Shown in pieces: positions 40,401-51,960 of a stretch of DNA of 64,000 nt (its first letter is position 1; each line of letters begins with the position of its first letter). The stretch comes from Sipunculus nudus (taxonomy: Eukaryota; Annelida; Sipuncula; Golfingiida; Sipunculidae). Made by a program: the position numbers and the translations under genes. The notes beneath the pieces are model-generated. The model ran no database searches, was not told the DNA's origin, and was given only the letters and a program-made list of their open reading frames with translations. Location of the stretch: contig CM049315.1 in the NCBI GenBank assembly GCA_026874595.1, positions 5,452,664-5,516,663 of the forward strand, in the 5' to 3' direction.

Positions 40401-42660
40401 CTACTGGATCCTATGGCAGCCCGGCTTGGCTCTACTAGATCCTATGGCAGCTTGTCTCTACTAGATACTATGGCAGCCTAGCTTGCCTCTACTAGATCCT
40501 ATGGCAGCCCGGCTTGGCTCTACTAGATCCTATGGCAGCTTGTCTCTACTAGATACTATGGCAGCCTAGCTTGCCTCTACTAGATCCTATGGCAGCCCGG
40601 CTTGCCTCTACTGGATCCTATGGCAGCCCGGCTTGGCTCTACTAGATCCTATGGCAGCTTGTCTCAACTAGATACTATGGCAGCCTAGCTTGCCTCTACT
40701 AGATCCTATGGCAGCCCGGCTTGTCTCTACTGGATCCTTTGGCAGCCCGGCTTCTATTAGATCCTATGGCAGCTTGTCTCTACTGGATCCTATGGCAGCC
40801 CAGCTTTTCTCTACTGGATCTATGGCAGCCCAGCTTGTCTCTACTGGATCCTATGACAGCCCGGCTTGCCTCTACTGGATCCTATGGCAGCCCGGCTTGC
40901 CTCTACTGGATCCTATGGCAGCCCGGCTTGCCTCTCCTGGATCCTATGGCAGCCCGGCATGCCTCTACCCGATCCTATGGCAGCCCGGCTTGCCTCTACT
41001 GGATCCTATGGCAGCCCGGCTTGGCTCTACTAGATCCTATGACAGCTTGTCTCTACTAGATACTATGGCAGCCTAGCTTGCCTCTACTAGATCCTATGGC
41101 AGCCCGGCTTGTCTCGACTGGATCCTTTGGCAGCCCGGATTCTATTAGATCCTGTGGCAGCTTGTCTCTACTGGATCCTATGGCAACCCAGCTTGTCTCT
41201 ACTGGATCCTATGGCAGCCCAGCTTGTCTCTGCTGGATCCTATGGCAGCCCGGCTTGCCTCTACTAGATACTATGGCAGCTCGGCTTGCCTCTACTGGAT
41301 CCTATGGCAGCCCGGCTTGCCTCTACTAGATCCTATGGCAGCCCAGCCTATCTCTACTGGATCCTATGGCCGCCCGGCTTGCCTCTACTAGATCCTATGG
41401 CAGCCCAGCTTGTCTCTACTGGATCCTATTGCAGCCCGGCTTGCCTCTACTAGATACTATGGCAGCCCGGCTTGCCTCTACTGGATCCTATGGCAGCCCG
41501 GCTTGTCTCTACTGGATCCTATGGCAGCCCAGCTTGTCTCTACTGGATCCTATGGCAGCCCGGCTTGCCTCTACTAGATACTATGGCAGCCCGGCTTGCC
41601 TCTACTGTATCCTATGGCAACCCAGCTTGTCTCTACTGGATCCTATGGCAGCCCAGCTTGTCTCTACTGGATCCTAAGGCAGCCCGGCTTGCCTCTACTA
41701 GATACTATGGCAGCCCGGCTTGCCTCTACTGGATCCTATGGCAACCCAGCTTGTCTCTACTGGATCCTATGGCAGCCCAGCTTGTCTCTACTGGATCCTA
41801 TGGCAGCCCGTCTTGCCTCTACTAGATACTATGGCAGCCCGGCTTGCCTCTACTGGATAATATGGCAGCCCGGCTTGCCTCTACTAGATCCTATGGTAGC
41901 CCAGCTTGTCTCTACTGGATCCTATGGCAGCCCGGCTTGCCTCTACTGGATAATATGGCAGCCCGGCTTGCCTCTACTAGATCCTATGGTAGCCCAGCTT
42001 GTCTCTACTGGATCCTATGGCAGCCCGGCTTGCCTCTACTAGATCCTATGGCAGCCCGGCTTGTCTCTACTGGATCCTATGGCAGCCCGGCTTGGCTCTA
42101 CTCGATCCTATTGCAGCCCGGCTTGCCTCTATAAGATCCTACGGCAGCCTGGTTCGTCTCTACTAGATCCTATGGCAGCCCGGCCTGCCTCTATTTGATC
42201 CTATGGCAGCCCGGCTTGCCTCTACTAGATCCTATGGCAGCCCTGCTTGCCTCTACTAGATCCTATGGCAGCCCGGATTGCCTCTACTAGATCCTGTGGC
42301 AGCCCGGCTTGGTTCTACTAGATCCTAAGGCAGCAAGGGCTGCCTCTACTAGATCCTATGGCAGCCCGGCTTGCCTCTACTAGATCCTAAGGCAGCCTGG
42401 CTTGCCACTACTATGTCCTATGGCAGCCCGCCTTGCCTCTACTAGATACTATGGCAGCCCGGCTTGCCTCTACTAGATCCTATGGCAGCCCGGCTTGCCT
42501 CCATTAGATCCTATGGCAGCCCGGCTTGCCTCTTCTAGATCCTATGGCAGACCGACTTGTCTCTACTAGATCCTATGGCAGCCCGGCCTGCCTCTACTAG
42601 ATACTATGGCAGCCCGGCTTGCCACTACCAGATCTTATGGCACCCGGCCTGCCTCTACTA
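37430..42660. repeat. About 2.6-kb tandem duplication with internal monomer-sized indels
   Basis: The first unit spans roughly 37,430-40,000 and the second roughly 40,000-42,660. The offset varies in steps of 62 bp (two monomers): 2,528 at the BglII monomer pair 37,512/40,040, 2,466 near 38,224/40,690, and 2,590 at 39,541/42,131 and 40,040/42,630. Indels since the duplication have therefore been whole monomers. Confidence 0.78.
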
Positions 42661-43329
42661 GGTCCTATGGCAGCCCAACTTTCCTCTACTATATCCTATG
42701 GAAGCCCGGCTTGCCTCTTCTAGATCATATGGCAGCCCTGCTTGCCTCTACTAGATCCTATGGCAGACCTGCTTGCCTCTACTAGATCCTATGGCAGCCC
42801 GGCTTGCCTCTACTAGATCCTATGGCAGCCCGGCTTGCCTCTACTAGATCCTATGGCAGCCCGGCTTGCCTCTACTAGATCCTATGGCAGCCCGGCTTGC
42901 CTCTACTAGATCCTATGGCAGCCCTGCTTGCCTCTACTAGATCCTTTGGCACCCCGGCTGGCCTCTACTAGATCCTATGGCAGCCCGGCTTGCCTCTACT
43001 AGATCCTATGGCAGCCCTGCTTGCCTCAACGAGATCCTATCGCAGCCCGGCTTGCCTCTACTAGATCCTATGGCAGCCCGGCTTGTCTCTACTAGATCCT
43101 ATGGCAACCCGGCTTCCCTCTACTAGATCGTATGGCAGCCCGGCTTGCCTCTACTAGATCCTATGGCAGCCCTGCTTGCCTCTACTAGATCCTATGGCAG
43201 CCCGGCTTGCCTCTACTAGATCCTATGGCAGCCCGGCTTGCCTCTACTGGATCCTAAGGCATCCCGGCTTGCCTCTAGTGGATCCTATGGCAGCCCGGCT
43301 TCCCTCAAATGGATCCTATGGCAGCCCGG

Positions 43330-44660
43330 CTTGTCTCTACTAGATACTATGGCAGCTTGTCTCTACTAGATACTATGGCAGCCTAGCTTGCCTCTACTAG
43401 ATCCTATGGCAGCCCGGCTTGCCTCTACTAGAACCTATGGCAGCCTAGCTTGTCTCTACTAGATACTATGGCAGCTTGTCTCTACTAGATACTATGGCAG
43501 CCTAGCTTTCATCTACTAGATCCTATGGCAGCCCGGCTTGCCTCTACTAGAACCTATGGCAGCCCGGCTTGGCTCTACTAGAACCTATGGCAGCCGGCTT
43601 GCCTCTACTGGATCCTATGGCAGCCCGGCTTGTCTCTACTAGATACTATGGCAGCTTGTCTCTACTAGATACTATGGCAGCTTGTCTCTACTAGATACTA
43701 TGGCAGCCCGGCTTGTCTCTACTGGATCCTATGGCAGCTTGTCTCTACTAGATACTATGGCAGCCTAGCTTGTCGCTACTAGATCCTATTGAAGCTCGGC
43801 TTGCCTCTACTGGATCCTATGGCAGCCCGGCTTGGCTCTACTAGATACTATGGCAGCCTAGCTTTCATCTACTAGATCCTATGGCAGCCTACCTTGTCTC
43901 TACTGGATCCTATGGCAGCCCAGCTTGTCTCTACTGGATCCTATGGCAGCCCGGCTTGCCTCTACTGGATCCTATGGCAGCCCGGCTTGCCTCTACTGGA
44001 TCCTATGGCAGCCCGGCTTGGCTCTACTAGATCCTATGGCAGCTTGTCTCTACTAGATACTATGGCAGCCTAGCTTGCCTCTACTAGATCCTATGGCAGC
44101 CCGGCTTGTCTCTACTGGATCCTTTGGCAGCCCGTTTCTATTAGATCCTATGGCAGCTTGTCTCTTCTAGATACTATGGCAGCCTAGCTTGCCTCTACTA
44201 GATCCTATGGCAGCCCGGCTTGCCTCTACTGGATCCTATGGCAGCCTAGCTTGTCTCTACTAGATACTATGGCAGCTTGTCTCTACTAGATACTATGGCA
44301 GCCTAGCTTGCCTCTACTAGATCCTATGGCAGCCCGGCTTGCCTCTACTAGAACCTATGGCAGCCTAGCTTGTCTCTACTAGATACTATGGCAGCTTGTC
44401 TCTACTAGATACTATGGCAGCCTAGCTTTCATCTACTAGATCCTATGGCAGCCCGGCTTGCCTCTACTAGAACCTATGGCAGCCCGGCTTGGCTCTACTA
44501 GAACCTATGGCAGCCGGCTTGCCTCTACTGGATCCTATGGCAGCCCGGCTTGTCTCTACTAGATACTATGGCAGCTTGTCTCTACTAGATACTATGGCAG
44601 CTTGTCTCTACTAGATACTATGGCAGCCCGGCTTGTCTCTACTGGATCCTATGGCAGCTT
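43330..44660. repeat. 920-bp duplication at the degenerate edge of the satellite array
   Basis: The block near 43,330-43,740 recurs at an offset of 920 bp, near 44,250-44,660. Diagnostic monomers reading AGAACCTATGG sit at 43,431, 43,551 and 43,581 and again at 44,351, 44,471 and 44,501, with another near 44,937. These AACC monomers were not noticed elsewhere in the array. Short 26-bp monomers are also concentrated here. Confidence 0.75.
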
Positions 44661-45041
44661 GTCTCTACTAGATCCTATGGCAGCCCGGCTTGTCTCTACT
44701 GGATCCTTTGGCAGCCCGGCTTCTTTTAGATCCTATGGCAGCTTGTCTCTACTAGATACTATGGCAGCCTAGCTTGCCTCTACTAGATCCTATGGCAGCC
44801 CGGCTTGTCTCTACTGGATCCTATGGCAGCCTAGCTTGTCTCTACTAGATACTATGGCAGCTTGTCTCTACTAGATCCTATTGCAGCCTGGCTTTCATCT
44901 ACTAGATCCTATGGCAGCCCGGCTTGCCTCTACTAGAACCTATGGCAGCCTGCTTGCCTCTACTAGATTTACAATAATAAACTAGGTTACCTGGCTATTC
45001 TTTATTGTCAATCCCGGGGCGTATTCATAGGGGGCGCAAAG

Positions 45042-45065
45042 CCCCCCCCCCCCTCCCCCCCCCCC
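45042..45065. repeat. Poly-C tract
   Basis: A run of C interrupted by one T at 45,054. It lies 74 bp outside the end of the 31-bp array and directly after GGGGGCGCAAAG. Homopolymers of this kind are prone to length errors in sequencing, so the exact length is uncertain. Confidence 0.9.
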
Positions 45066-45240
45066 TCTTTAAGTCTGCTAACACATTCAACTACTGGCAA
45101 GTGTTATGTTCATTAACTCACATTTATTTTATGTACGATTATATAAGTATACATACACATAGTTAAATATGGCTTTTTAAGTAAATAAATGTGTCTATGC
45201 TTCTCTATGCACGGGTGTGGTAATGTAAGTCCCATATGGA

Positions 45241-45434
45241 AAAGAAAGAACGAAAGCTTAGCAAGATATTTTCTGTAATGTAAATATAGATATTTATCTG
45301 GGTTAATAATCTATATTTATTATAACTTCTAAAGGTTCCTATTGGCCTAAAGAGAAACTATTTTTATTGTATTTGTTAAAATTTTGTGAAAAAGAACAAA
45401 AGCTTAGCAAGATTTTGTCCGTAATGTAAATGTA
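45241..45434 (+). repeat. Imperfect direct repeat pair of about 46 bp
   Basis: Two related segments, 45,241-45,286 and 45,388-45,434, share GAAAGCTTAGCAAGAT-like and then GTAATGTAAAT cores, separated by about 100 bp. No coding sequence or known element is recognised. It may be an old local duplication or the remnant of an unrecognised repeat. Confidence 0.6.
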
Positions 45435-46404
45435 AAGAGCGTCATACTTTGAAAATTTCTAAAATAAATCTAAACATTAAACACATTTCTCTCATTCTAT
45501 CTCTCTTTTTTTTTGTTTGTGTGCAGAAGTAAAGTCTCCAAACCCTATGATTGATCTGTTACATCATGGTGGATGACCAAAAACTGTTAAAACAATCCAT
45601 GCAAGCTATTTGTACTTTCACAACACGCTTTCTATGCCTTATTTTTTTAATTTACCCTGTAATACACCAAGAGAGCATATAAATGCTTCCGGTTTCTTGA
45701 TTCTGGGGTAATTAAAATCACCTCTAAATACCCAGCTACTGTCACTGGGGCTGGATGGCCAGGCTTGATGTTTGAAAGCTGCATTTTCAATAATAATATA
45801 AACTTGAAAATTGCATGCGAATAACAGTCACTGAGTATTTTTCAATTCTAATATTTTTTTTGTTGTTTATGTACTTTAATTACCTCAGAACAGACTATCT
45901 TTTTTACTTTTTATCTCCAACTGGCTTCAGTTCGAACTGAATTGCTGCAAATATAATTTATTAACGAAAGACCTATATTATGTAATTCATTATCAGAAGC
46001 TTCACATGAAATATAGATGCAGTCACCTTTGACAGATTCAGTGACATATAATAGTTAATCCATTTCAGTTCTTTAACATGTGTGCAGACCATCTTCTACT
46101 TAATAATTACAATTACGTAACAACACTCCATTGATTGATTCATGTATTTTTCTGTTGTTCAAATAAAGCATTTTATATAAATGAGCGCCCCAACGGTTAT
46201 TATAATTAACAGCTTGAATAAGATACTTACAAAATTACTAATAATAATCATAATTATAATGCACGAACTAACAATATTTGATATGTTTAGTAGGAAACAA
46301 TTTTACAGCCACGCAGTTAGTTCAAACAAGTTTAAATATGCTTGTTACATACTAATAGCGCTTTGTGCAACATCAATTTAATATGAAAAAAAAAGATTTA
46401 TTAG

Positions 46405-46422
46405 TATATATATATATATATA
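46405..46422. repeat. (TA)n microsatellite
   Basis: An 18-bp alternating TA run in AT-rich sequence. Confidence 0.85.
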
Positions 46423-49038
46423 AAGACGCAGAACAGCCCCCTTCCGACTTTAAGGCGGCGCCCCCTCTATTTTTTCAAATCCTAAATACGTCACTGCACT
46501 CCATCTTGTCGTCAATAAGCATGAAAACAAATAATCCAAGGTAAATGGACTTGGCAGGTCTGGATTTGTTCCGTACGACCCACCCATGCTATTCTATATA
46601 ATAATTGACCAATTCCAATAAACAAACGCACACACGAAATGCTGGTTTTGTGAACTTTCAGTCTTCATTGTCTATCAGCCAAAAATCAGTCCGCATGACC
46701 TATCACATTAACACGGCAAAAACATGTTCCTCTGTGTCACAAATGGGGAACACATCCAGAGTCTGGCTAAGTAGTCACTGTACCCCTTACCAGAGACATC
46801 CGCCCGCTGGTACGATATAATAATCATAGAATCTACTTGGCGTAGGTTACACCAGATAGTGTTGCCGGCGGTATCACGTACTGCATTATCGCAGGGTATA
46901 TTGGCTCGGGAGGAAGATGAAAATGTTGTAGCTTTTAATTCCGATTAGTGTCCTTACAAATAAATATTAATAACACGATAAACAGGAAAAGTAAAACACG
47001 TAAATATGTATAAAGAATTGACATGGTTGATGCATTACATTCACGCAGTACCTGCAACATTATTATTAACTTTGGGGGGAAATCCGGCATCTTTGCATTT
47101 TGCGTTTTTGATCATTTTTGTATGATCATATTTACCCTTTAAGGCATAACTGTCATTAACGATTACGGAATATCATATGTGATTGAAATTATCATTTTCC
47201 CCCTTCTGTTTCGGGTTTCACTAGTCGGGTGAAGGTATGTGGATAGAACCAAGGTTAGCTTATTGGAAACATGTCCGATCGGATCTTGGATGGAATATCT
47301 AAGTTTATATGTGAAGGAAACCGATAAAATATATACAAGTAACCCACATGATCACATCAAATCGATACATTAGCTGTTTCTTAGGAATTTTATTTGTCTT
47401 AAAACACCATAATCTTTTTGTTGCCTTTAGGCCTTAATTGCAATGTTCCCTTGAAAAACAGAAGGAGATATGTTCAGGCTATTGCGCCAGTGCCATCAAG
47501 AAGAATTAAATTATTGTTTCAAACATTGATTTCTGTAATAGCCACCAATAATCCTATCGGTCAACCTGGATTGACAAAAACAGTCTCCTCCATACCCAGT
47601 GAAAGTGTTTCTGAAGAAAGACATAATTGACATTAATGTAAATAAATACTAGTCTTTCGCAATATAAAGGAATTGAATTTATCTAATTATACAGAGAACT
47701 CCGTTTACATTTCACGACATTTCAACCACGCTTATAATAGTCAAGTTCATTGGTCACATGGATGAACAACCGTAGCTGACAGCTACTGAGTGGAAGGCGT
47801 CATGTAAACATTCTAGAACATATAAATAGCCGAAACAAACATTGTCATGTAAGGACACATTTGATATGTCATATTGTTGGAAAGAGTAACAATAGATAAA
47901 CATGACTTTAAATTCTTCACCGTATATTGTCTTAGCTCCCATATATGTATTTTTTATGAAATCGTTAAAATAATTTGTTGAAGAAAAATTATCTAGAAAC
48001 AGATCATGGATTGTGTAATCTTCGTCTTAGTCCTACTGGAAACACCACAAAAGTTTCAGCTTGATTTGCATGATTTCAGTCGCTGAACTATTTAGCCCCC
48101 TTTCTCAGATGAAAATAAAGAGACTGGAAGTCCTTTAGATTTATTGTTTAACTTGACAGAGTTTATTGCTTAACTTGTGTAAAAATGTAAAGGGTGAATG
48201 TGCTGTAGATTTTAATTATTTTCCTGTCTTGCGGACAGATGGACATACACACATATACATACATTCATACTTAAAGACAGACTTGGCTGCATTACCCTCT
48301 TCTTTCCATTCGCCCGTGAAGCTGATAACCATCCATTGGACCAACACCTTTTGAACTACTGGATTTGTTTCAGTGTTATGTAAAATCCTATTTTTTCTGT
48401 AAATAAGGCAAAACAAAATGAGTGACTGAAAATAAGTATACAACTACAAAGGCTTTGTGTTAGCAGGTGCTGAAACATGTATGGATATATCTGTCTCATG
48501 CCGCAGCCAACCTCAATGCAATCGGTTGCTTTCAATTATGAACCACCCCTGTCGAGAGATCCACTTAAAACTTGCCGGGTCCATTTACTTTAAAACAGAA
48601 CACCGCTTTACATGGCCGCTGGGAGATGAGATGAAACCGACCTGGCGCCATCTTGCACAGGGGTTTTATATTTTATCATGATTGAATACGATGATTGCCG
48701 CGAGAGGTATGAATCACCCGGGGTGTCCCTAGAAAAAATGCTTGCCGTTAGTTAAAGCCTTCTCTGCTTTATTGAAAAAATTTATAGCACCTTCACTTAA
48801 CCCTAGTATTTGACAAGGTTTTTTTCTTGTTTCAAATAAGAGGTTTATTAGAAATATAAAATTTAAAACAAAACTAAAACATGATACATACAACATTACA
48901 TAGCCACGACACCATAAGATATGATTTAAAACATGCTCGAAACCAAACTTTTATAATATATGGTATTCCGTTTAGTCTACTGGTAAATACATTATGATTA
49001 TAATCTGATTGTATCAATCATCATCCATCAGAACCAAA

Positions 49039-50807
49039 ATCATCTGTGTCTGTAAATCATCAGTAATCATATAGTGCATCATCTGTGTCTGTAAATCATC
49101 AGTAATCATATAGTGCATCGTCTGTGTCTGTAAATCATCAGTAATCATATAGTGCATCGTCTGTGTCTGTAAATCATCAGTAATCATATAGTGCATCGTC
49201 TGTGTCTGTAAATCATCAGTAATCATATAGTGCATCATCTGTGTCTGTGAATCATCAGTAATCATACGGTGCATCGTTTGTGTCTGTATATGATCAGTAA
49301 TCATATAGTGCATCGTCTGTGTCTGTAAATCATCAGTAATCATATAGTGCATCGTCTGTGTCTGTAAATCATCAGTAATCATATTGTGCATCATCTGTGT
49401 CTGTAAATCATCAGTAATCATATAGTGCATCATCTGTGTCTGTGAATCATCAGTCATCATATAGTGCATCATCTGTGTCTTTGAATCATCAGTAATCATA
49501 CGGTGCATCGTTTGTGTCTGTATATGATCAGTAATCATATAGTGCATCGTCTGTGTCTGTAAATCATCAGTAATCATATAGTGCATCGTCTGTGTCTGTA
49601 AATCATCAGTAATCATAATGTGCATCATCTGTGTCTGTTAATCATCAGTAATCAAATTGTGCATCATCTGTGTCTGTAAATCATCAGTAATCATATTGTG
49701 CATCATCTGTGTCTGTAAATCATCAGTAATCATATAGTGTATCATCTGTGTCTGTAAATCATCAGTAATCATATAGTGTATCATCTGTGTCTGTAAATCA
49801 TCAGTCATCATATAGTGCATCATCTGTGTCTGTGAATCATCAGTAATCATACGGTGCATCGTTTGTGTCTGTGAATCATCAGTAATCATACGGTGCATCG
49901 TTTGTGTCTGTATATGATCAGTAATCATATAGTGCATCGTCTGTGTCTGTAAATCATCAGTAATCATATTGTGCATCATCTGTGTCTGTAAATCATCAGT
50001 AATCATATAGTGCATCATCTGTGTCTGTGAATCATCAGTAATCATACGGTGCATCGTTTGTGTCTGTATATGATCAGTAATCATATAGTGCATCGTCTGT
50101 GTCTGTAAATCATCAGTAATCATATAGTGCATCGTCTGTGTCTGTAAATCATCAGTAATCATATTGTGCATCATCTGTGTCTGTAAATCATCAGTAATCA
50201 TATAGTGCATCATCTGTGTCTGTGAATCATCAGTCATCATATAGTGCATCATCTGTGTCTGTGAATCATCAGTATTCATACGGTGCATCGTTTGTGTCTG
50301 TATATGATCAGTAATCATATAGTGCATCGTCTGTGTCTGTAAATCATCAGTAATCATATAGTGCATCGTCTGTGTCTGTAAATCATCAGTAATCATTATG
50401 TGCATCATCTGTGTCTGTTAATCATCAGTAATCAAATTGTGCATCATCTGTGTCTGTAAATCATCAGTAATCATATTGTGCATCATCTGTGTCTGTAAAT
50501 CATCAGTAATCATATAGTGTATCATCTGTGTCTGTAAATCATCAGTAATCATATAGTGTATCATCTGTGTCTGTAAATCATCAGTCATCATATAGTGCAT
50601 CATCTGTGTCTGTGAATCATCAGTAATCATACGGTGCATCGTTTGTGTCTGTGAATCATCAGTAATCATACGGTGCATCGTTTGTGTCTGTATATGATCA
50701 GTAATCATATAGTGCATCGTCTGTGTCTGTAAATCATCAGTAATCATATTGTGCATCATCTGTGTCTGTAAATCATCAGTAATCATATAGTGCATCATCT
50801 GTGTCTG
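49039..50807. repeat. 780-bp higher-order repeat within 39-bp array A
   Basis: Twenty monomers form a unit. Copies are about 49,039-49,628 (partial), 49,629-50,408 (complete) and 50,409-50,807 (partial). The same nonsense-bearing monomer followed by TCAAATTGTGC occurs near 49,638 and 50,418, and the order of CATCGT, ATACGG and TATATGATC variants is the same in the copies. Confidence 0.85.
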
Positions 50808-51960
50808 TTAATCATCAGTAATCATATAGTGCATAATCTGTGTCTGTAAATCATCAGTAATCATATAGTGCATCATCTGTGTCTGTGAATCATCAGTAAT
50901 CATACGGTGCATCGTTTGTGTCTGTATATGATCAGTAATCATATAGTGCATCGTCTGTGTCTGTAAATCATCAGTAATCATATAGTGCATCATCTGTGTC
51001 TGTAAATCATCAATAATCATATAGTGTATCATCTGTGTCTGTAAATCATCAGTCATCATATAGTGCATCATCTGTGTCTGTAAATCATCAGTAATCATAC
51101 GGTGCATCGTTTGTGTCTGTATATAATCAGTAATCATATAGTGCATCGTCTGTGTCTGTAAATCATCAGTAATCATATAGTGCATCGTCTGTGTCTGTAA
51201 ATTATCAGTAATCATATTGTGCATCATCTGTGTCTGTAAATCATCAGTAATCATATAGTGCATCATCTATGTCTGTAAATCATCAGTAATCATATAGTGC
51301 ATAATCTGTGTCTGTAAATCATCAGTAATTATACGGTGCATCATCTGTGTCTGTAAATCATCAGTAATTATACGGTGCATCATCTGTTCCTGTAAATCAT
51401 CAGTAATCATACGGTACATCATCTGTGTCTGTAAATCATCGGTAATCATATAGTGCATCATCTGTGTCTGTAAATCATCAGTAATCATACGATGCATCAT
51501 CTGTGTCTGTAAATCATCAGAAATCATATAGTGCATCATCTGTGTCTGTTAATCATCAGTAATCACATGGTGCATCATCTGTGTCTGTAAATCATCAGTA
51601 ATCATACGGTGCATCATCTGTGTCTGTAAATCATCAGTAATCATATGGTGCATCGTCTGTGTCTGTAAATCATCAGTAATCATATAGTGTATCGTCTGTG
51701 TCTGTTAATCATCAGTAATCATATAGTGCATCATCTGTGTCTGTGAACCATCAGTAATCATACAGTGCATCATCTGTGTCTGTAAACCATCAGTAATCAT
51801 ACAGTGCACCATCTGTGTCTGTAAACCATCAGTAATCATATAGTGTGTAAATCATCAGTAAACATATAGTGCATCATCTGTGTCTGTAAATCATCAGTAA
51901 TCATATAGTGTATCATCTGTGTCTGTAAATCATCAGTAATCATATAGTGCATCATCTGTG

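Larger units (their letters stand above)
1..44968. repeat. 31-bp satellite array (BamHI-type), about 1,450 monomers
   Basis: A continuous head-to-tail array. The monomer begins CTACTRGATCCTATGGC and continues AGCCCRGCTTGYCT, 31 bp in total. The main classes differ at TAGATCC versus TGGATCC (the latter a BamHI site), at CCCGGCTTGCCT versus CCCAGCTTGTCT, and at GATCC versus GATAC. Shorter monomers occur, notably 26-bp ones lacking five bases before CTTGTCT and a 30-bp one with GGATCTATGG. The array runs off the left edge and ends at 44,968, where the last CTACTAGAT meets unique sequence. Every open frame inside it is a by-product of the period: 31 is not a multiple of three, so each frame reads the same 31-residue cycle and stops at the TAG of the TAGATCC monomers. 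No gene, promoter or inserted element was seen inside the array. Confidence 0.98.
44969..49038. other. AT-rich unique spacer, no supported gene
   Basis: About 4.1 kb of non-satellite sequence between two arrays. Longest open frames are about 60-75 codons, low in complexity (for example an isoleucine-rich run near 46,190-46,260) and without recognisable domains. One stretch resembles a 3' splice site: a pyrimidine-rich run ending GTGTGCAG at about 45,490-45,526. No downstream exon can be supported. Minor elements (poly-C tract, direct repeat, TA microsatellite) are listed separately. Confidence 0.7.

Noticed and set aside
584-42134. Numerous open frames of 74-179 codons in the 31-bp array, repeating LLDPMAARLAS and CLYWILWQPG peptides
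   Set aside because: All are the same monomer read in rotating frames, with no start context, promoter or codon signature. They are fully explained by the period and the TAG/TGG variation.
1-44968. Telomeric or CENP-B-box character for the 31-bp array
   Set aside because: No TTAGGG-type repeats and no CENP-B-box-like motif were seen in the monomer. A centromeric role cannot be argued from sequence alone.
46181-46381. 66-codon frame with an isoleucine run, which could suggest a membrane peptide
   Set aside because: It arises from ATAATAATT-type low-complexity DNA. There is no flanking gene structure.
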